From positions 21,284-85,283 of the forward strand of contig NZ_SMME01000870.1 in the NCBI RefSeq assembly GCF_009711465.1: DNA of 64,000 nt, read 5' to 3'. A program made the position numbers and the translations under genes. The DNA is from Parendozoicomonas verongulae. Its GTDB lineage: Bacteria > Pseudomonadota > Gammaproteobacteria > Pseudomonadales > Endozoicomonadaceae. The notes under the pieces are model-generated. The model ran no database searches, had not been told where the DNA came from, and saw only the letters and a program-made list of their open reading frames with translations. Below, piece after piece: positions 28,526 through 38,899 of the stretch (the first letter of the stretch is position 1; every line of letters starts with the position of its first letter).

Positions 28526-29974
28526 TCAGCGCTCTGTCAAAGCGTTGTCGCGGGCTTTGAGAATGGGCTTCAGAAGGTAGGAAAGTATCGTTTTCTTACC
28601 TGTGACAATATCCACCTGAGCATGCATTCCCGGGATAATTTCCAGTGGTTTTTCTTCCGTTCCAAGGTGACTGCTGTTGGTGCGAATCAGCACCTGATAA
28701 AAGCTCTCGCCTTCCTCATCAACAATCGTGTCAGCACTGATATGATCCACCACACCTTCCAGGCCGCCATAAATAGCAAAGTCGTAAGCGGTGAGTTTCA
28801 CAATGGCTTCGTCGCCAATCTGGAGAAACGCCACGTCTTTAGGATTAATCTTCGCTTCCACAAGCAGGGCCTCTTCCACCGGTACGATTTCAATCAAATC
28901 CATACCCGGCTGCACAACACCGCCCACTGTGGTGACGTGAATCTTTTTGACGATGCCTGCCAGTGGCGCCTGTACCTCCCGGCGGGCCACCTGATCTTCA
29001 AGGGATTTACGGGACTCGCTTAACTGGGCCAGCTTCACTTCCTGATCCCTCAGCTCTTCCTGAGCCTCTTCCCGGAATTTGATAGCCACTTCCCGCACCC
29101 GGCCTTTCTGTTCCTGCAGGGTGGACTGCAAGCGGGGCAGTGTCAGCTCTGCTTCGTTGAGTTCGGAGAGCAGGTCGTTCACCCTCTGTTCTAGCTGAAT
29201 CATCTCCACTTCCGACACCACACCTTTCTGGGCCAGCGGCCGGGTCATGGAGAGTTCCTTCATGCCCAGATCGTAGCTGCGCTGCAGGTGGTCACGGCGG
29301 GTTTCCATGGCACGCATTTCCTGCTCACTCTGGCGTACCTTCTCTTTGGCTACGTCAGTTTCAGCTTCCAGACCGGCCCGACGGCTGTTGTAAAGCTTCA
29401 ATTCTCGGCGCTGAACCTTGGGATATTCTGACACCTCCTCGGGGAACACCAGCTCACGATCTTCTGCCAGAGCTCGCAGGCGGGCAATAGAGGCCAGAAC
29501 GCTCAAGTACTCAATTTCTGATTCCTGAAAAGTGGAGTTAAAGCTGGTGTCATCGAGCATCATCAGCACCTGGCCTTTTTCCACTCTCTGGCCTTCCCGC
29601 ACCATCAGCTTTTCGAGTATCCCCCCTTCCAGGTTCTGAACAACCTGCAAACGGGAGGAGGGAACCACCTTTCCGGCTCCTCGTGTGATTTCATCGACCT
29701 CCGCCCATGCGGCCCACATCAGGGCAGCAATCAGCGCAAACAGACAAATAAAGATGAGCAATCGCCCCCCCTTTGGGGATTTCAGCAGCATAGCGGCCGA
29801 GGCGTCAGACATATATTCCAACTCAACTGCCGAAGCCTTACGGGGAGGGCGACCACCCTTTGGAAACTGAGCCACAGGAGCCTTCTGGCCCTTGGGGATA
29901 GGAGGCCGTACCTTTTTGCGGCCTCGCTTGGGGTCAAGCGGTATCGTTTTCTTATCAGATTTCTTGTCCGCCAT
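28526..29974 (-). CDS. HlyD-family membrane fusion protein
   Basis: This 482-residue periplasmic adaptor of a type I secretion system has a basic, Pro-rich cytoplasmic N-terminus (1-70), a membrane segment (LLIFICLFALIAALMWAAWA) and a biotinyl-lipoyl-like half motif with VVQNLEGGILEKLMVREGQRV. A long coiled-coil hairpin (about 150-320) follows, then the second lipoyl half and beta-barrel (VQAPLAGIVKKIHVTTVGGVVQPG). It is typical of LapC/HlyD. Its ATG overlaps the stop of the ABC transporter gene by one base (TGATG), so the two are made together. Confidence 0.95.
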   Translation of the reverse strand: MADKKSDKKTIPLDPKRGRKKVRPPIPKGQKAPVAQFPKGGRPPRKASAVELEYMSDASAAMLLKSPKGGRLLIFICLFALIAALMWAAWAEVDEITRGAGKVVPSSRLQVVQNLEGGILEKLMVREGQRVEKGQVLMMLDDTSFNSTFQESEIEYLSVLASIARLRALAEDRELVFPEEVSEYPKVQRRELKLYNSRRAGLEAETDVAKEKVRQSEQEMRAMETRRDHLQRSYDLGMKELSMTRPLAQKGVVSEVEMIQLEQRVNDLLSELNEAELTLPRLQSTLQEQKGRVREVAIKFREEAQEELRDQEVKLAQLSESRKSLEDQVARREVQAPLAGIVKKIHVTTVGGVVQPGMDLIEIVPVEEALLVEAKINPKDVAFLQIGDEAIVKLTAYDFAIYGGLEGVVDHISADTIVDEEGESFYQVLIRTNSSHLGTEEKPLEIIPGMHAQVDIVTGKKTILSYLLKPILKARDNALTER

Positions 29975-32142
29975 CAGGAAATCCTCAACTTGCCTTCACG
30001 CAGGGCTGCAAATACCTGCTCCTTCGGGCCATCAGCAACAATTCGCCCCTGATCCATAACAATCAGGCGATCCACCAGCTCCAACATAGACGCTTTATGG
30101 GTAACCAGCAGCAATGTTCTTTTTTCACAGTACTTGCGCAGGTTGTCCCGCAGCCGGCTTTCTGTGGTGTTATCCATCGCGCTGCAGGGCTCGTCGAGGA
30201 CAATAATAGGTGCATCCACCAGCATTGCCCGTGCCAGAGAGACACTCTGCCGCTGCCCGCCGGACAAACACACTCCGCGCTCACCCACCTGCATATCCAG
30301 TCCATCGGGGTGGCGGTTAGCAAATTCCTTCACTCCAGAGAGTTCTGCTGCCTGAATAATCGCACTGTCTTCCATATGGCTGACGCCGAGGGCAATATTT
30401 TCTTTCAGGGTGCCGTACAGCAACGTGGCATCCTGCAGGGCGCAGCCGATGTTGTGGCGAAGATCCGATGGATTGATCTGACGAAGATCCACGCCATCCA
30501 CCCTTACAGCGCCGCTTTCCGGCTGGTAAAGCCCTAGCAGCATTTTCTCAACAGTGCTTTTGCCAGAGCCGATTCGTCCGATAATACCGACCTTCTCACC
30601 AGCTTTAATACGCAGGTTCACATTGTTCAGGGCTTTGAACTCCTGACCAGGATAGGAGAAGTTCACTTGATCAAATTCGATATCACCTTTCAGGGTAGGG
30701 CGGTGAGCAAAGGATTTTCCTTCCGGGCGGTCGGAAGGCATTTTCATAATGTCGTTCAAAGCAGCCAGCGCTACCTTACTCTGGTTGTAGCGTGTAGATA
30801 AGCCCGCTACCTGTGCCATGGGAGCCAAAGCACGGCCGGAAAGCATTACCGTAGCAATCAGGCCCCCCATACTCAGCTCGCCAGCAGCAATCAGATACAC
30901 CCCGCCTACAACCATGGAGATGGTGACCAGCTGGGTAATAAACGAGGCCACGGTTCCGGCAGAAGAGGAAAGCATTTTGCTTTGAATACCCCACTTGGCG
31001 ATATGGCCCACATTCTTTTCCCAGCGAGCCTGCATTTCACTTTCGGCGCGGGCCACTTTGAGGCTTTCGATGCTGGTCAGCACCTCAATCAGCGTGGCGT
31101 TCTTTTGGGCGGAGGAACGCACAGTTTTATCCACAGAGCGACGCAGCGGCCCCTGCAGGGCAATACCGTAAAGAGCAATCAGCGCAGCACCAACAAAGGG
31201 AATCACCGCCAGCGGGCCACCTATAAACCCAATCACCAGAAGAATGAGAATGGTGAACGGCAAATCCACCAGCGCGGTTACGGTTGAAGAGGTGATAAAG
31301 TCCCGAATGCTCTCAAACTCCTGAATATTTCTGGAGAAAGAACCAACAGACTGAGGCCGTGAGGCCATGGACAGCCCCATCACTTTTTCAAATATTCTGG
31401 AGGACAAAAGAATATCGGACTTTTTACCGGCAAGGTCGATGAAATAACCGCGCATCAACTTCAGCGCAGTGTCGAAACTAAACAGGATAAACGCACCGAT
31501 CGCCAGCACCCACAGGGTTTCAATAGCATTATTGGGCACAACCCTGTCGTACACATTCATCACAAACAGCGGGCTGGCCAGAGCAAATATGTTGATCAGA
31601 AAAGAGGCCAGCAACACATCCCGGTAAATCCGCCAGGACTTGGTAATCGTGCCCCAGAACCAGTGACGTGAACGGACATTCAGGGTTTCCGGTGCCCGGT
31701 CATCGTACTGATACTTCTCCTTGATAAAGAAGGTATGGCCTGCGTATTCCCGCGCCAGAGCAAGGAAAGGCACCTCCTGAGCACCACTGCCGGATTCCGG
31801 CAAAATTACCTTGGCGGTTTTGGCTTTCCGGTCGATGCCGGTGAGCACACAGGCTTTCCGACCCTTGAGAAGCAGAACAGCGGGAAGAACCAGTGGAGAG
31901 ATACGTCTCAGGGGTGTTTTCACCAGCCGGGCAGAGAAGCCACCTCGCTCCGCCGCACGAATAAACAACTCAGCGGTCAGCTTCCCATCCTGCAGGGGAA
32001 GACCGTGCTTCAGAGCATCAGCACTGCTGGGTCGCCCATGAATACGGGTGACAGTCACGAGGCTGTCTAACAGGGGGTCGAGATGGGTGCTGCCATCCTT
32101 GGGGACAAACCAGTTTTGCTGTGCATCGGCTGAAGCAGACAT
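29974..32142 (-). CDS. Type I secretion ABC transporter (LapB-like)
   Basis: This 722-residue ABC exporter has three parts. The N-terminal C39-like domain (about 15-150) lacks the catalytic Cys, so it is a substrate-docking rather than a peptidase domain. Next comes a six-helix transmembrane domain (about 165-440). The ATPase domain has Walker A GRIGSGKST, signature LSGGQRQ and Walker B IIVLDEP. It should power export of both adhesins through the HlyD and TolC partners encoded downstream. It is the first gene of the operon. The start at 32142 has no strong ribosome-binding site; the N-terminus is otherwise of family-typical length. Confidence 0.95.
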   Translation of the reverse strand: MSASADAQQNWFVPKDGSTHLDPLLDSLVTVTRIHGRPSSADALKHGLPLQDGKLTAELFIRAAERGGFSARLVKTPLRRISPLVLPAVLLLKGRKACVLTGIDRKAKTAKVILPESGSGAQEVPFLALAREYAGHTFFIKEKYQYDDRAPETLNVRSRHWFWGTITKSWRIYRDVLLASFLINIFALASPLFVMNVYDRVVPNNAIETLWVLAIGAFILFSFDTALKLMRGYFIDLAGKKSDILLSSRIFEKVMGLSMASRPQSVGSFSRNIQEFESIRDFITSSTVTALVDLPFTILILLVIGFIGGPLAVIPFVGAALIALYGIALQGPLRRSVDKTVRSSAQKNATLIEVLTSIESLKVARAESEMQARWEKNVGHIAKWGIQSKMLSSSAGTVASFITQLVTISMVVGGVYLIAAGELSMGGLIATVMLSGRALAPMAQVAGLSTRYNQSKVALAALNDIMKMPSDRPEGKSFAHRPTLKGDIEFDQVNFSYPGQEFKALNNVNLRIKAGEKVGIIGRIGSGKSTVEKMLLGLYQPESGAVRVDGVDLRQINPSDLRHNIGCALQDATLLYGTLKENIALGVSHMEDSAIIQAAELSGVKEFANRHPDGLDMQVGERGVCLSGGQRQSVSLARAMLVDAPIIVLDEPCSAMDNTTESRLRDNLRKYCEKRTLLLVTHKASMLELVDRLIVMDQGRIVADGPKEQVFAALREGKLRIS

Positions 32143-32302
32143 AAGACCGATGGAACCTTTACTGAGTACGCTATCTGCAAGACTAGGGGGTTATGGCAAA
32201 GGTGAGAGAAGATGAAGAAATCACGTCATAAAGCAGTCAACTTTCCCGAAAGTGAGCTACGCCTGTTCATCGTTGAACAGGCGCTGTTGACGCTGTGGCT
32301 CC

Positions 32303-32851
32303 TTACTCGCCAGGCACAGCCTGTGCTGTGACATCAACACCATCAACATTGATATGCATGCCACCACCTGAGCCCAGATAGTTACTACGGCAGGCTGCAG
32401 GAAGATAATTTTTATTAATTCGGAGAATGGAGTCATTGTGGTAACCACAATGCCATTTGAGTGTAGAGCCATCGTAGGTTGGAAAGAATAGTACTCTTGT
32501 ATTGGGCAGAACATCCGATGGGAACCGGTTAGTGTTCAATTTAACCTGTATGTGAAATATGCTTTCAATACTACAGACAAACGTTTCAGCATACTCATTG
32601 GATATCGCTCCAAAATCAACTCCCACATCGCTGGCACAAAATCCAACCAGCGAATTATTAACTGCATAGTACTCAGTCGCATCTTTCGCGCCCTTACTGA
32701 GAATAGGAATAAGCTCACCCGCTATAGCCGCCCGGGCTGTATAGTTTTGATACGCTGGAATAGCGATAGCCGCGAGAATACCGATAATTGCTACCACAAT
32801 CATTAGCTCTATCAGAGTAAAACCTGCCTGTAACTGCTTGATTATCTTCAC
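32303..32851 (-). CDS. Type IV pilin-like protein (PilA/PilE type)
   Basis: This 182-residue type IVa pilin precursor has a short leader [10 protein letters not shown], cleaved by prepilin peptidase before F11, then [20 protein letters not shown] with E15 at mature position 5. Four cysteines lie in the variable C-terminal half, including a pair (C about 134 and 153) that could close the D-loop. It is a major- or minor-pilin candidate for twitching, adhesion or DNA uptake. No pilus assembly genes are nearby. It sits 160 bp upstream of the adhesin secretion operon in the same direction, but is probably separately transcribed. Confidence 0.9.
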   Translation of the reverse strand: MKIIKQLQAGFTLIELMIVVAIIGILAAIAIPAYQNYTARAAIAGELIPILSKGAKDATEYYAVNNSLVGFCASDVGVDFGAISNEYAETFVCSIESIFHIQVKLNTNRFPSDVLPNTRVLFFPTYDGSTLKWHCGYHNDSILRINKNYLPAACRSNYLGSGGGMHINVDGVDVTAQAVPGE

Positions 32852-32903
32852 GTTGTCACCATCATCCTTGATTCGGTCACCCTTTCCACTATAGCAGGTG
32901 TTT

Positions 32904-32952
32904 TAAGTACCCGGACCATTGCTTTCTCCTCTTTCAATAAAGAGAGAAGAGT
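32904..32952 (+). repeat. Copy of the dispersed TAAGTACCC repeat
   Basis: TAAGTACCCGGACCATTGCT begins at 32904. It is followed by a small stem in which CTCTTT and AAAGAG (roughly 32930-32945) can pair. It matches the copies at 9029 and 45798. Confidence 0.65.
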
Positions 32953-32962
32953 CAGAAACATT

Positions 32963-32995
32963 AAAGCCGGACACTCCTGAGAAGTGTCCGGCTTT
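32963..32995 (-). terminator. Hairpin terminator after phoU
   Basis: AAAGCCGGACACT (32963-32975) pairs perfectly with AGTGTCCGGCTTT (32983-32995) around a seven-base loop. It lies 23 bp beyond the phoU stop and should end the pst-phoU transcript, although the T-run is short. Confidence 0.75.
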
Positions 32996-33017
32996 GTAAA
33001 AAAGAGGAAAAGTGGAA

Positions 33018-33758
33018 TCAGGCGCCGGTCGAGTTATCCTCAAACACCTCGGCCCGCACACGCTTGAGACCAATGTGGCGAACATCCGTGCCTTTCACCA
33101 GATAGATCACATACTCGGCAATATTACGGGCATGGTCGCCAATACGCTCGAGGGAGCGCAACACCCACATAATGTTCAGTACACGACTGATAGCCCGTGG
33201 GTCTTCCATCATGTAAGTCACCAGCTCGCGCATGGCGGAGCGATACTCCCGGTCTACATTTTTATCTTCCTGAGCCACGGTGAGAGCCAGATCAGCATCA
33301 AAGCGGGCAAAGGCGTTCAGAGTATCCTGCACCATTTTGCGCACATGGTTACCGATATGCCGCGCTTCCACATAGCCGTGGGGAGATTCACCATGCTCTG
33401 CCAGATCCATGGCAAACCGAGCGATTTTAGCCGCTTCATCACCAATACGCTCCAGATCAGTAGACGCCTTGGTACAGGCAATCACCAATCGCAAGTCAGA
33501 AGCAGCAGGCTGACGCCGTGCCAGAATGCGAGCGGCTTCTTCATCGACCTTAACTTCCATAAAGTTCACATCGTCGTCTTTGGCGCGCACGCTCAAGGCA
33601 AGGTCGTTGTCCGCTTCCATCAGTGAGTCGATGGCATCAGACACCTGCTTCTCCACTGCACCACCCATGGCCAGAAGCTGGCTGCGCAGTTCTTCCAGCT
33701 CAGCGTTGAACTGCTGAGAGATGTGCTGGTTCAGATCGGTGTTCATATCAACTGGCAT
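33018..33758 (-). CDS. phoU: Phosphate signalling protein PhoU
   Basis: PhoU links the Pst transporter to the PhoR/PhoB system and keeps the Pho regulon off when phosphate is ample. The 246-residue, all-helical protein contains LRSQLLAMGGAVEKQV, the first-repeat metal motif around DLERIGDEAAKIA and the second around SLERIGDHARNIAEYVIYLVKG. These paired E-R-I-G-D motifs are diagnostic. It starts 13 bp after pstB and is the last gene of pstC-pstA-pstB-phoU. Confidence 0.97.
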   Translation of the reverse strand: MPVDMNTDLNQHISQQFNAELEELRSQLLAMGGAVEKQVSDAIDSLMEADNDLALSVRAKDDDVNFMEVKVDEEAARILARRQPAASDLRLVIACTKASTDLERIGDEAAKIARFAMDLAEHGESPHGYVEARHIGNHVRKMVQDTLNAFARFDADLALTVAQEDKNVDREYRSAMRELVTYMMEDPRAISRVLNIMWVLRSLERIGDHARNIAEYVIYLVKGTDVRHIGLKRVRAEVFEDNSTGA

Positions 33759-33770
33759 TATTTTTCATCC

Positions 33771-34667
33771 TTAACCGTAACGGCCGGTGATGTAATCCTC
33801 AGTTTTCTTCTCCCGAGGATTGGTGAAGATGGTATCGGTATCGCCAAACTCGATCAGCTGCCCCATATACATAAAGGCGGTGTAGTCAGACACTCGCGCG
33901 GCCTGCTGCATATTGTGGGTCACAATCACAATGGTGAACCGTTCCTTCAGTTCATTAATCAGCTCTTCGATTTTCAGGGTTGAGATGGGGTCCAGGGCAG
34001 AAGCCGGTTCATCAAGGAGCAAAACTTCAGGTTTCACCGCAATGGTACGGGCAATCACCAAACGCTGCTGCTGACCACCAGACAACCCCAAAGCACTTTC
34101 GTGCAAACGGTCTTTCACTTCATCCCAGAGTGCCGCGCCTTTCAGTGCCCACTCAACAGTTTCATCCAAAACGCGCTTCTTGTTAATCCCCTGAATGCGC
34201 AGGCCATAAGCCACATTTTCATAAATGCTTTTGGGGAAAGGGTTGGGCTTCTGGAACACCATGCCCACCCGGCGACGCAGGTCCGATACATCTACCTTTT
34301 TGTGGTAAATATCTTGCGCATCGTGGAGCACCTCACCTTCTATACGACAGCTTTCCACCAAATCATTCATCCGGTTCAGGCTGCGCAGCAGGGTCGATTT
34401 ACCACAACCTGATGGCCCGATAAACGCAGTCACACGTTTTTTAGGGATTGGCATATTGATGCCGAATAACGCCTGTTTCTCTCCGTAGAAGAGATTCAGG
34501 TCGAGGATCTCGAGACAGGTTTCTTCCTGCTCCAGAGAGAGCTTTTGACGACCACGACCAATGTGGTCAAGGCTAATCCCGTGGGTGCGGAATTTGGCTT
34601 CAGTATCAGTTTGAGTCATATCCGCACGCTCGCTTTGTTTCTTGGCTACTGCTGCTTCACTCATCAT
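33771..34667 (-). CDS. pstB: Phosphate ABC transporter ATP-binding protein
   Basis: PstB hydrolyses ATP to drive phosphate uptake through PstA and PstC. The 298-residue protein has Walker [11 protein letters not shown]-loop, signature LSGGQQQRL, Walker [14 protein letters not shown] and H-loop THNMQQA, all in PstB form, and ends with [15 protein letters not shown]. An N-terminal extension of about 45 residues precedes the ABC domain; a later ATG (MTQTD) would remove 16 of them. It lies 66 bp after pstA. Confidence 0.97.
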   Translation of the reverse strand: MMSEAAVAKKQSERADMTQTDTEAKFRTHGISLDHIGRGRQKLSLEQEETCLEILDLNLFYGEKQALFGINMPIPKKRVTAFIGPSGCGKSTLLRSLNRMNDLVESCRIEGEVLHDAQDIYHKKVDVSDLRRRVGMVFQKPNPFPKSIYENVAYGLRIQGINKKRVLDETVEWALKGAALWDEVKDRLHESALGLSGGQQQRLVIARTIAVKPEVLLLDEPASALDPISTLKIEELINELKERFTIVIVTHNMQQAARVSDYTAFMYMGQLIEFGDTDTIFTNPREKKTEDYITGRYG

Positions 34668-34733
34668 TAGCCTTCCCTCTTCATCTTGTTCTTCTCTCTG
34701 GCAGCCTGCTGCCAGATATCCTCTATTTCCGGT

Positions 34734-36398
34734 TTACACTTCCAGAGACTTGTACTTCTCACGGAGATGATTCCGGATAGCAACCGCTGAAAGATTCAGG
34801 GCAGCAATAACAATCACCAGCAACAGGGCTGTGGCGTAAACCAGTGGTCGTGCCGCTTCAACGTTGGGGCTCTGGAAGCCAACATCGTAAATATGAAAGC
34901 CCAGATGCATGAACTTCTGATCCAGATGCAGGAACGGATAGTTGCCATTCAGCGGCAGGCTCGGTGCCAGCTTCACAACACCCACCAGCATCAAAGGTGC
35001 AACTTCACCGGCAGCGCGGGCAACAGCCAGAATCAACCCCGTCATCATGGCAGGGCTGGCCATGGGCAGCACAACGCGCCACAGAGTTTCCGCTTTAGTT
35101 GCCCCCAGAGCCAGACTGCCTTCACGCACGGAGCTGGGAATGCGAGACAAGCCTTCCTCCGTAGCAACAATAACCACCGGCAACGTCAGCAGTGCGAGAG
35201 TGATAGATGCCCACAGCAAACCCGGTGTACCAAACGTTGGGGCAGGCAGTGCTTCCGGGAAGAACGCAGCATCCACATGGCTGCCAAGGAAGTACACAAA
35301 GAAGCCCAGACCAAATACACCATAAACAATGGACGGTACACCGGCGAGGTTATTCACGGCGATACGAATGATCCGGGTAACGGTGCCCTGCCTGGCGTAC
35401 TCACGCAGGTAAACCGCGGCAATCACACCAAACGGTGCCACTATCACCGACATGATCAGCACCATCATCACCGTGCCGAAAATTGCCGGGAAGATACCGC
35501 CTTCGGTGTTGGCTTCCCGTGGATCATCGGACACAAATTCCCAGATCTTGCTACCGTAAAACGCAACCTTGCTGCCAAGGCCCATGGCATTGGGCTGATA
35601 GGCGCGCACGATTTTGGAGACGTTAATCTCAACAGTCTGGCCTCCTACAGTCTCAGCCAGCACGCTGTCTCGGGTAAACGACACATAAAGATCACCCAGT
35701 TGTTTTTCCAGAACCTTGTAGGCTACATCCAGCTCAGCACGTTGGGCAGCAATATCCGCCAGCAGGGCCGGAGTCACCTGATTGCGCAGCTCCAAACCGC
35801 GCTGTTTCAGACGCAAACGCTCCATCTTACTGTTGATGGCACCAATATCCTTTTTCTCGATATGGTGAATCTCTTTATAAATCTTCAGCGCACGCTCAAG
35901 GCGGGTATTGAGAGCGGCCCAGGCCTCTGAACCAGTGGCAACAACAGAATCTCCCTGACGTACTTCTTTGAGGAAGCCATAGAAATTACCCCACTCCCGT
36001 CGTTCAAGGGCGATAGCATCTTCCGGATACTGGATACTTTGCAGCCATGGCTCCACAACCCACACGAAATCGCTGCCAGACACATCACGGTTGCCTACTT
36101 TCAGGAGCTGGCGGGTCACCAGCTCTTCTTCCGCTAATCCTGTAAAGCCAGCATCTATCAGACGCTGAGCAGGTATCTCTTCATCATCCGCAAGCTGTCC
36201 CATCACTGCGGAGCTGGTGTGCCCGGGAACAGAGTACTCAGCCATCATAATGGCAGAGGGCCAGAAGTGACCTAATCCACGCACGGCAATCAATGCCAGC
36301 AAGCCAATCACCATCACCAGGCTGATGGCGACAGCACTAGCATTCATCCATACCCACGGAGAACCGCTTTTAAACCAGCTTTTGACAGTTATCTTCAT
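34734..36398 (-). CDS. pstA: Phosphate ABC transporter permease PstA, long form
   Basis: This 554-residue permease has an N-terminal membrane segment, a periplasmic insertion of roughly 250 residues with coiled-coil character (IEKKDIGAINSKMERL), and the usual binding-protein-dependent permease domain in the C-terminal half (YGVFGLGFFVYF, EGSLALGATKAETLWRVVLP, the EAA loop). The extended form is seen in Pseudomonas and marine gammaproteobacteria; short PstA is about 300 residues. It follows pstC by 31 bp in the minus-strand pst operon. Confidence 0.96.
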   Translation of the reverse strand: MKITVKSWFKSGSPWVWMNASAVAISLVMVIGLLALIAVRGLGHFWPSAIMMAEYSVPGHTSSAVMGQLADDEEIPAQRLIDAGFTGLAEEELVTRQLLKVGNRDVSGSDFVWVVEPWLQSIQYPEDAIALERREWGNFYGFLKEVRQGDSVVATGSEAWAALNTRLERALKIYKEIHHIEKKDIGAINSKMERLRLKQRGLELRNQVTPALLADIAAQRAELDVAYKVLEKQLGDLYVSFTRDSVLAETVGGQTVEINVSKIVRAYQPNAMGLGSKVAFYGSKIWEFVSDDPREANTEGGIFPAIFGTVMMVLIMSVIVAPFGVIAAVYLREYARQGTVTRIIRIAVNNLAGVPSIVYGVFGLGFFVYFLGSHVDAAFFPEALPAPTFGTPGLLWASITLALLTLPVVIVATEEGLSRIPSSVREGSLALGATKAETLWRVVLPMASPAMMTGLILAVARAAGEVAPLMLVGVVKLAPSLPLNGNYPFLHLDQKFMHLGFHIYDVGFQSPNVEAARPLVYATALLLVIVIAALNLSAVAIRNHLREKYKSLEV

Positions 36399-36429
36399 CT
36401 TCTCTGTACCGTCTTTATTCTTCCGCGAA

Positions 36430-38694
36430 TTAAAGTGAGCTGTACTTTTGACGCAGGCGGTGACGAACCAGCTCTGCCAGAGTGTTCACCACAAAGGTGA
36501 ATACGAACAGCACCAACGCAGCCAGAAACAGAATGCGATAGTGGGAACTGCCCACTTCAGATTCCGGCATCTCGACAGCGATGTTTGCTGCCAGAGTCCG
36601 CATCCCTTCAAAAATATTGGCGTCCATAATCGGCGTGTTACCGGTGGCCATCAGTACGATCATGGTTTCCCCCACAGCGCGGCCCATACCGATCATTACC
36701 GCAGAGAAAATACCGGGGCTGGCAGTCAGCAGAACCACTTTTGTCAGGGTCTGCCAAGGGGTTGCGCCAAGTGCCAGCGAACCATAGCTCAAGTGTTTGG
36801 GCACACTGAAGATGGCATCTTCTGCGATGGAGAAAATGGTTGGGATAACCGCAAAGCCCATAGCGAGGCCAACCACCAGCGCATTACGCTGGTCGTAACT
36901 GATGCCCATATCGTGGGTAATCCAAGTGCGCATATCGCCATTGAAGAACAGGCCTTCCAGCGTTCCGCTCATGGCCAGACACAACCATCCAATCAACAGC
37001 ACAACGGGAATCAGCAAACCTGCATGCCAGCCATCAGGTACACGACTGCGCACCTCCAATGGCAGGCGATCCCAGAAGAAGGCAAACACCAGAATACCCA
37101 CCGGCATCATCACCAGAAGGCTGAAGATGGCAGGCAGGTTGTTTTCAATAAACGGTGCCAGCCACAAACCGGCGAGGAAACCGAGAATGACCGTAGGCAG
37201 CGCTTCCATCAGCTCGATCACAGGCTTCACCTTGCGGCGCATAGCGGGTGCCATAAAGTAAGCGGTGTAGATCGCGCCACAAATTGCCAGCGGAGCTGCC
37301 AGCAGCATGGCATAGAACGCCGCCTTCAGTGTACCAAAGGCTAGCGGCATCAGGCTGAGCTTGGGTTCGAAGTCGTTATTGGATGCGGAAGACTGCCAGA
37401 TATACTCAGGCTGGTCGTAAGACTCATACCACACCTCATCCCACAGTGCGCTCCAGGACACTTCCGGGTGCTCATTCTTCACGGAGAACAATTTCATTGC
37501 ACCGGAGTTACCCAGCAGCAGGGCATCAGCGCGGGGAGCAATACCGATAGATGTAACATCCTTATCCGCGATATCAACCGTCAGCACCTTTCTATCTGCG
37601 GTAGTGTTGTACAGGCCGAGTACACCATCGCTGTCCAGAGCCAGAAAGCCCTTGCGGCGATGTTCAGGAATAATACGGGTAATGGCAGCAGTGCCTTGCT
37701 GGAAGCTGCGAATCTCGGTCAGCTGTCGTTCACCCTGCTCATTACGCGCCATAAACCACTGGGTGATACGGCCATGACTGTCACCGGACAACAGCGAGAT
37801 GCCGCCTAACAGGAATTCCAGATCATTCACTTCAGCAGCATCGTGAGTCAGCTCAATCACATGGTGAACAGCAGGAAGGCTGGTGCTGATATCAACCTGA
37901 GTCAGCGTATCTTTGCCTGATAGCACGTAGAGCCACTTCAGGTCAGGCTCAAGCAGAAGACGGCGGACGTTTTCACTCACCAAAGGCATGGATACATCTT
38001 CACCTTCAAGGGTGACTTCTTCTGTGAGGAAGTCTACTTCCTTGGTGAAGCGGGTCATATACAACTGATTGCCATGGGCGCCAGTCACAATCAGTTGCTC
38101 TTCAGAGTCTCTAACCGCGACCTCACTCAGGGATTTTCCGGGAGCCAGTTCAATAGCGTCCTGACCATAGGGATAAACCAGTGATGGGGTAATCACCCGT
38201 TTGTCACCTGGCCATGTGGTTTTGTATTCGTGTTTGAAGATGATGGCGGAACCGTCCGACAAACCTGCCACCAGAAGATTTTCGCCGGGAGCTGATTGGG
38301 AGACAGAGGTCACAGTCACATCAGCGGGCACCGGCAGGTGAGCCTTCAGCTTCTCGGAGCCATCAGCTGCATCAAAGAACAGCGCATCGCCGCTGGTGCT
38401 GACTTTCAAACCAATCTCGGCCTGTTCTTCCATTGCCAGATACAGCGCCTGACCAGAGGCCATAGGAAGCACATATCTGTGTTCTTCCTGTACTCTGGCA
38501 GATTCAAACAACGGAGCTACTTCGTAAAGCAGGTAGAAGAAAATCAAAAGGATGGCTGCAATAACACCAAGCCCGCCAGTGGCAATGCCATAGCGGGCTG
38601 TGCGGTCTTTCAGTTTGCGGATATTTCGATAACGCAACAGGGCCGGCGTATCAAAGCTTACATTGGGTGCCGACTGCATACTGTGATCACTCAT
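36430..38694 (-). CDS. pstC: Phosphate ABC transporter permease PstC, long form
   Basis: This 754-residue permease has one membrane segment near residues 40-60, a large periplasmic domain with beta-propeller-like repeats (about 75-430), and a C-terminal permease domain with EALPTVILGFLAGLWLAP and the EAA loop SLALGATPWQTLTKVVLL. The long form matches Pseudomonas-type PstC. It is the first gene of pstC-pstA-pstB-phoU and is preceded by its own Pho box at 38750-38778, so it can be induced independently of pstS, from which it is separated by an oppositely oriented gene. Confidence 0.96.
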   Translation of the reverse strand: MSDHSMQSAPNVSFDTPALLRYRNIRKLKDRTARYGIATGGLGVIAAILLIFFYLLYEVAPLFESARVQEEHRYVLPMASGQALYLAMEEQAEIGLKVSTSGDALFFDAADGSEKLKAHLPVPADVTVTSVSQSAPGENLLVAGLSDGSAIIFKHEYKTTWPGDKRVITPSLVYPYGQDAIELAPGKSLSEVAVRDSEEQLIVTGAHGNQLYMTRFTKEVDFLTEEVTLEGEDVSMPLVSENVRRLLLEPDLKWLYVLSGKDTLTQVDISTSLPAVHHVIELTHDAAEVNDLEFLLGGISLLSGDSHGRITQWFMARNEQGERQLTEIRSFQQGTAAITRIIPEHRRKGFLALDSDGVLGLYNTTADRKVLTVDIADKDVTSIGIAPRADALLLGNSGAMKLFSVKNEHPEVSWSALWDEVWYESYDQPEYIWQSSASNNDFEPKLSLMPLAFGTLKAAFYAMLLAAPLAICGAIYTAYFMAPAMRRKVKPVIELMEALPTVILGFLAGLWLAPFIENNLPAIFSLLVMMPVGILVFAFFWDRLPLEVRSRVPDGWHAGLLIPVVLLIGWLCLAMSGTLEGLFFNGDMRTWITHDMGISYDQRNALVVGLAMGFAVIPTIFSIAEDAIFSVPKHLSYGSLALGATPWQTLTKVVLLTASPGIFSAVMIGMGRAVGETMIVLMATGNTPIMDANIFEGMRTLAANIAVEMPESEVGSSHYRILFLAALVLFVFTFVVNTLAELVRHRLRQKYSSL

Positions 38695-38749
38695 AAACTC
38701 TTTTGGGGCTGGTTTATTCCTTTGTATGGGCGAACATTAACTGCACTAT

Positions 38750-38778
38750 GTGACAGTAATGTGACAAAGTTGTCACAG
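38750..38778 (-). promoter_or_regulatory. Pho box upstream of pstC
   Basis: On the minus strand three 7-bp repeats CTGTGAC, TTGTCAC and CTGTCAC stand in 11-bp phase, the PhoB direct-repeat arrangement with 4-bp spacers. The site lies 56 bp upstream of pstC. It also lies 122 bp upstream of the divergent Josephin-like gene, so PhoB bound here might affect both. Confidence 0.88.
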
Positions 38779-38899
38779 AGTTATTTCTTTATGATGAAGA
38801 GGGTATTTCACCAAATTGTCAGGTCTGCTGACATAACTGTTATGGAGCCTGTTCCTGTCCCGCTTTGATAATCAGGTCTTTTACTTGAGCAGATTTCCC

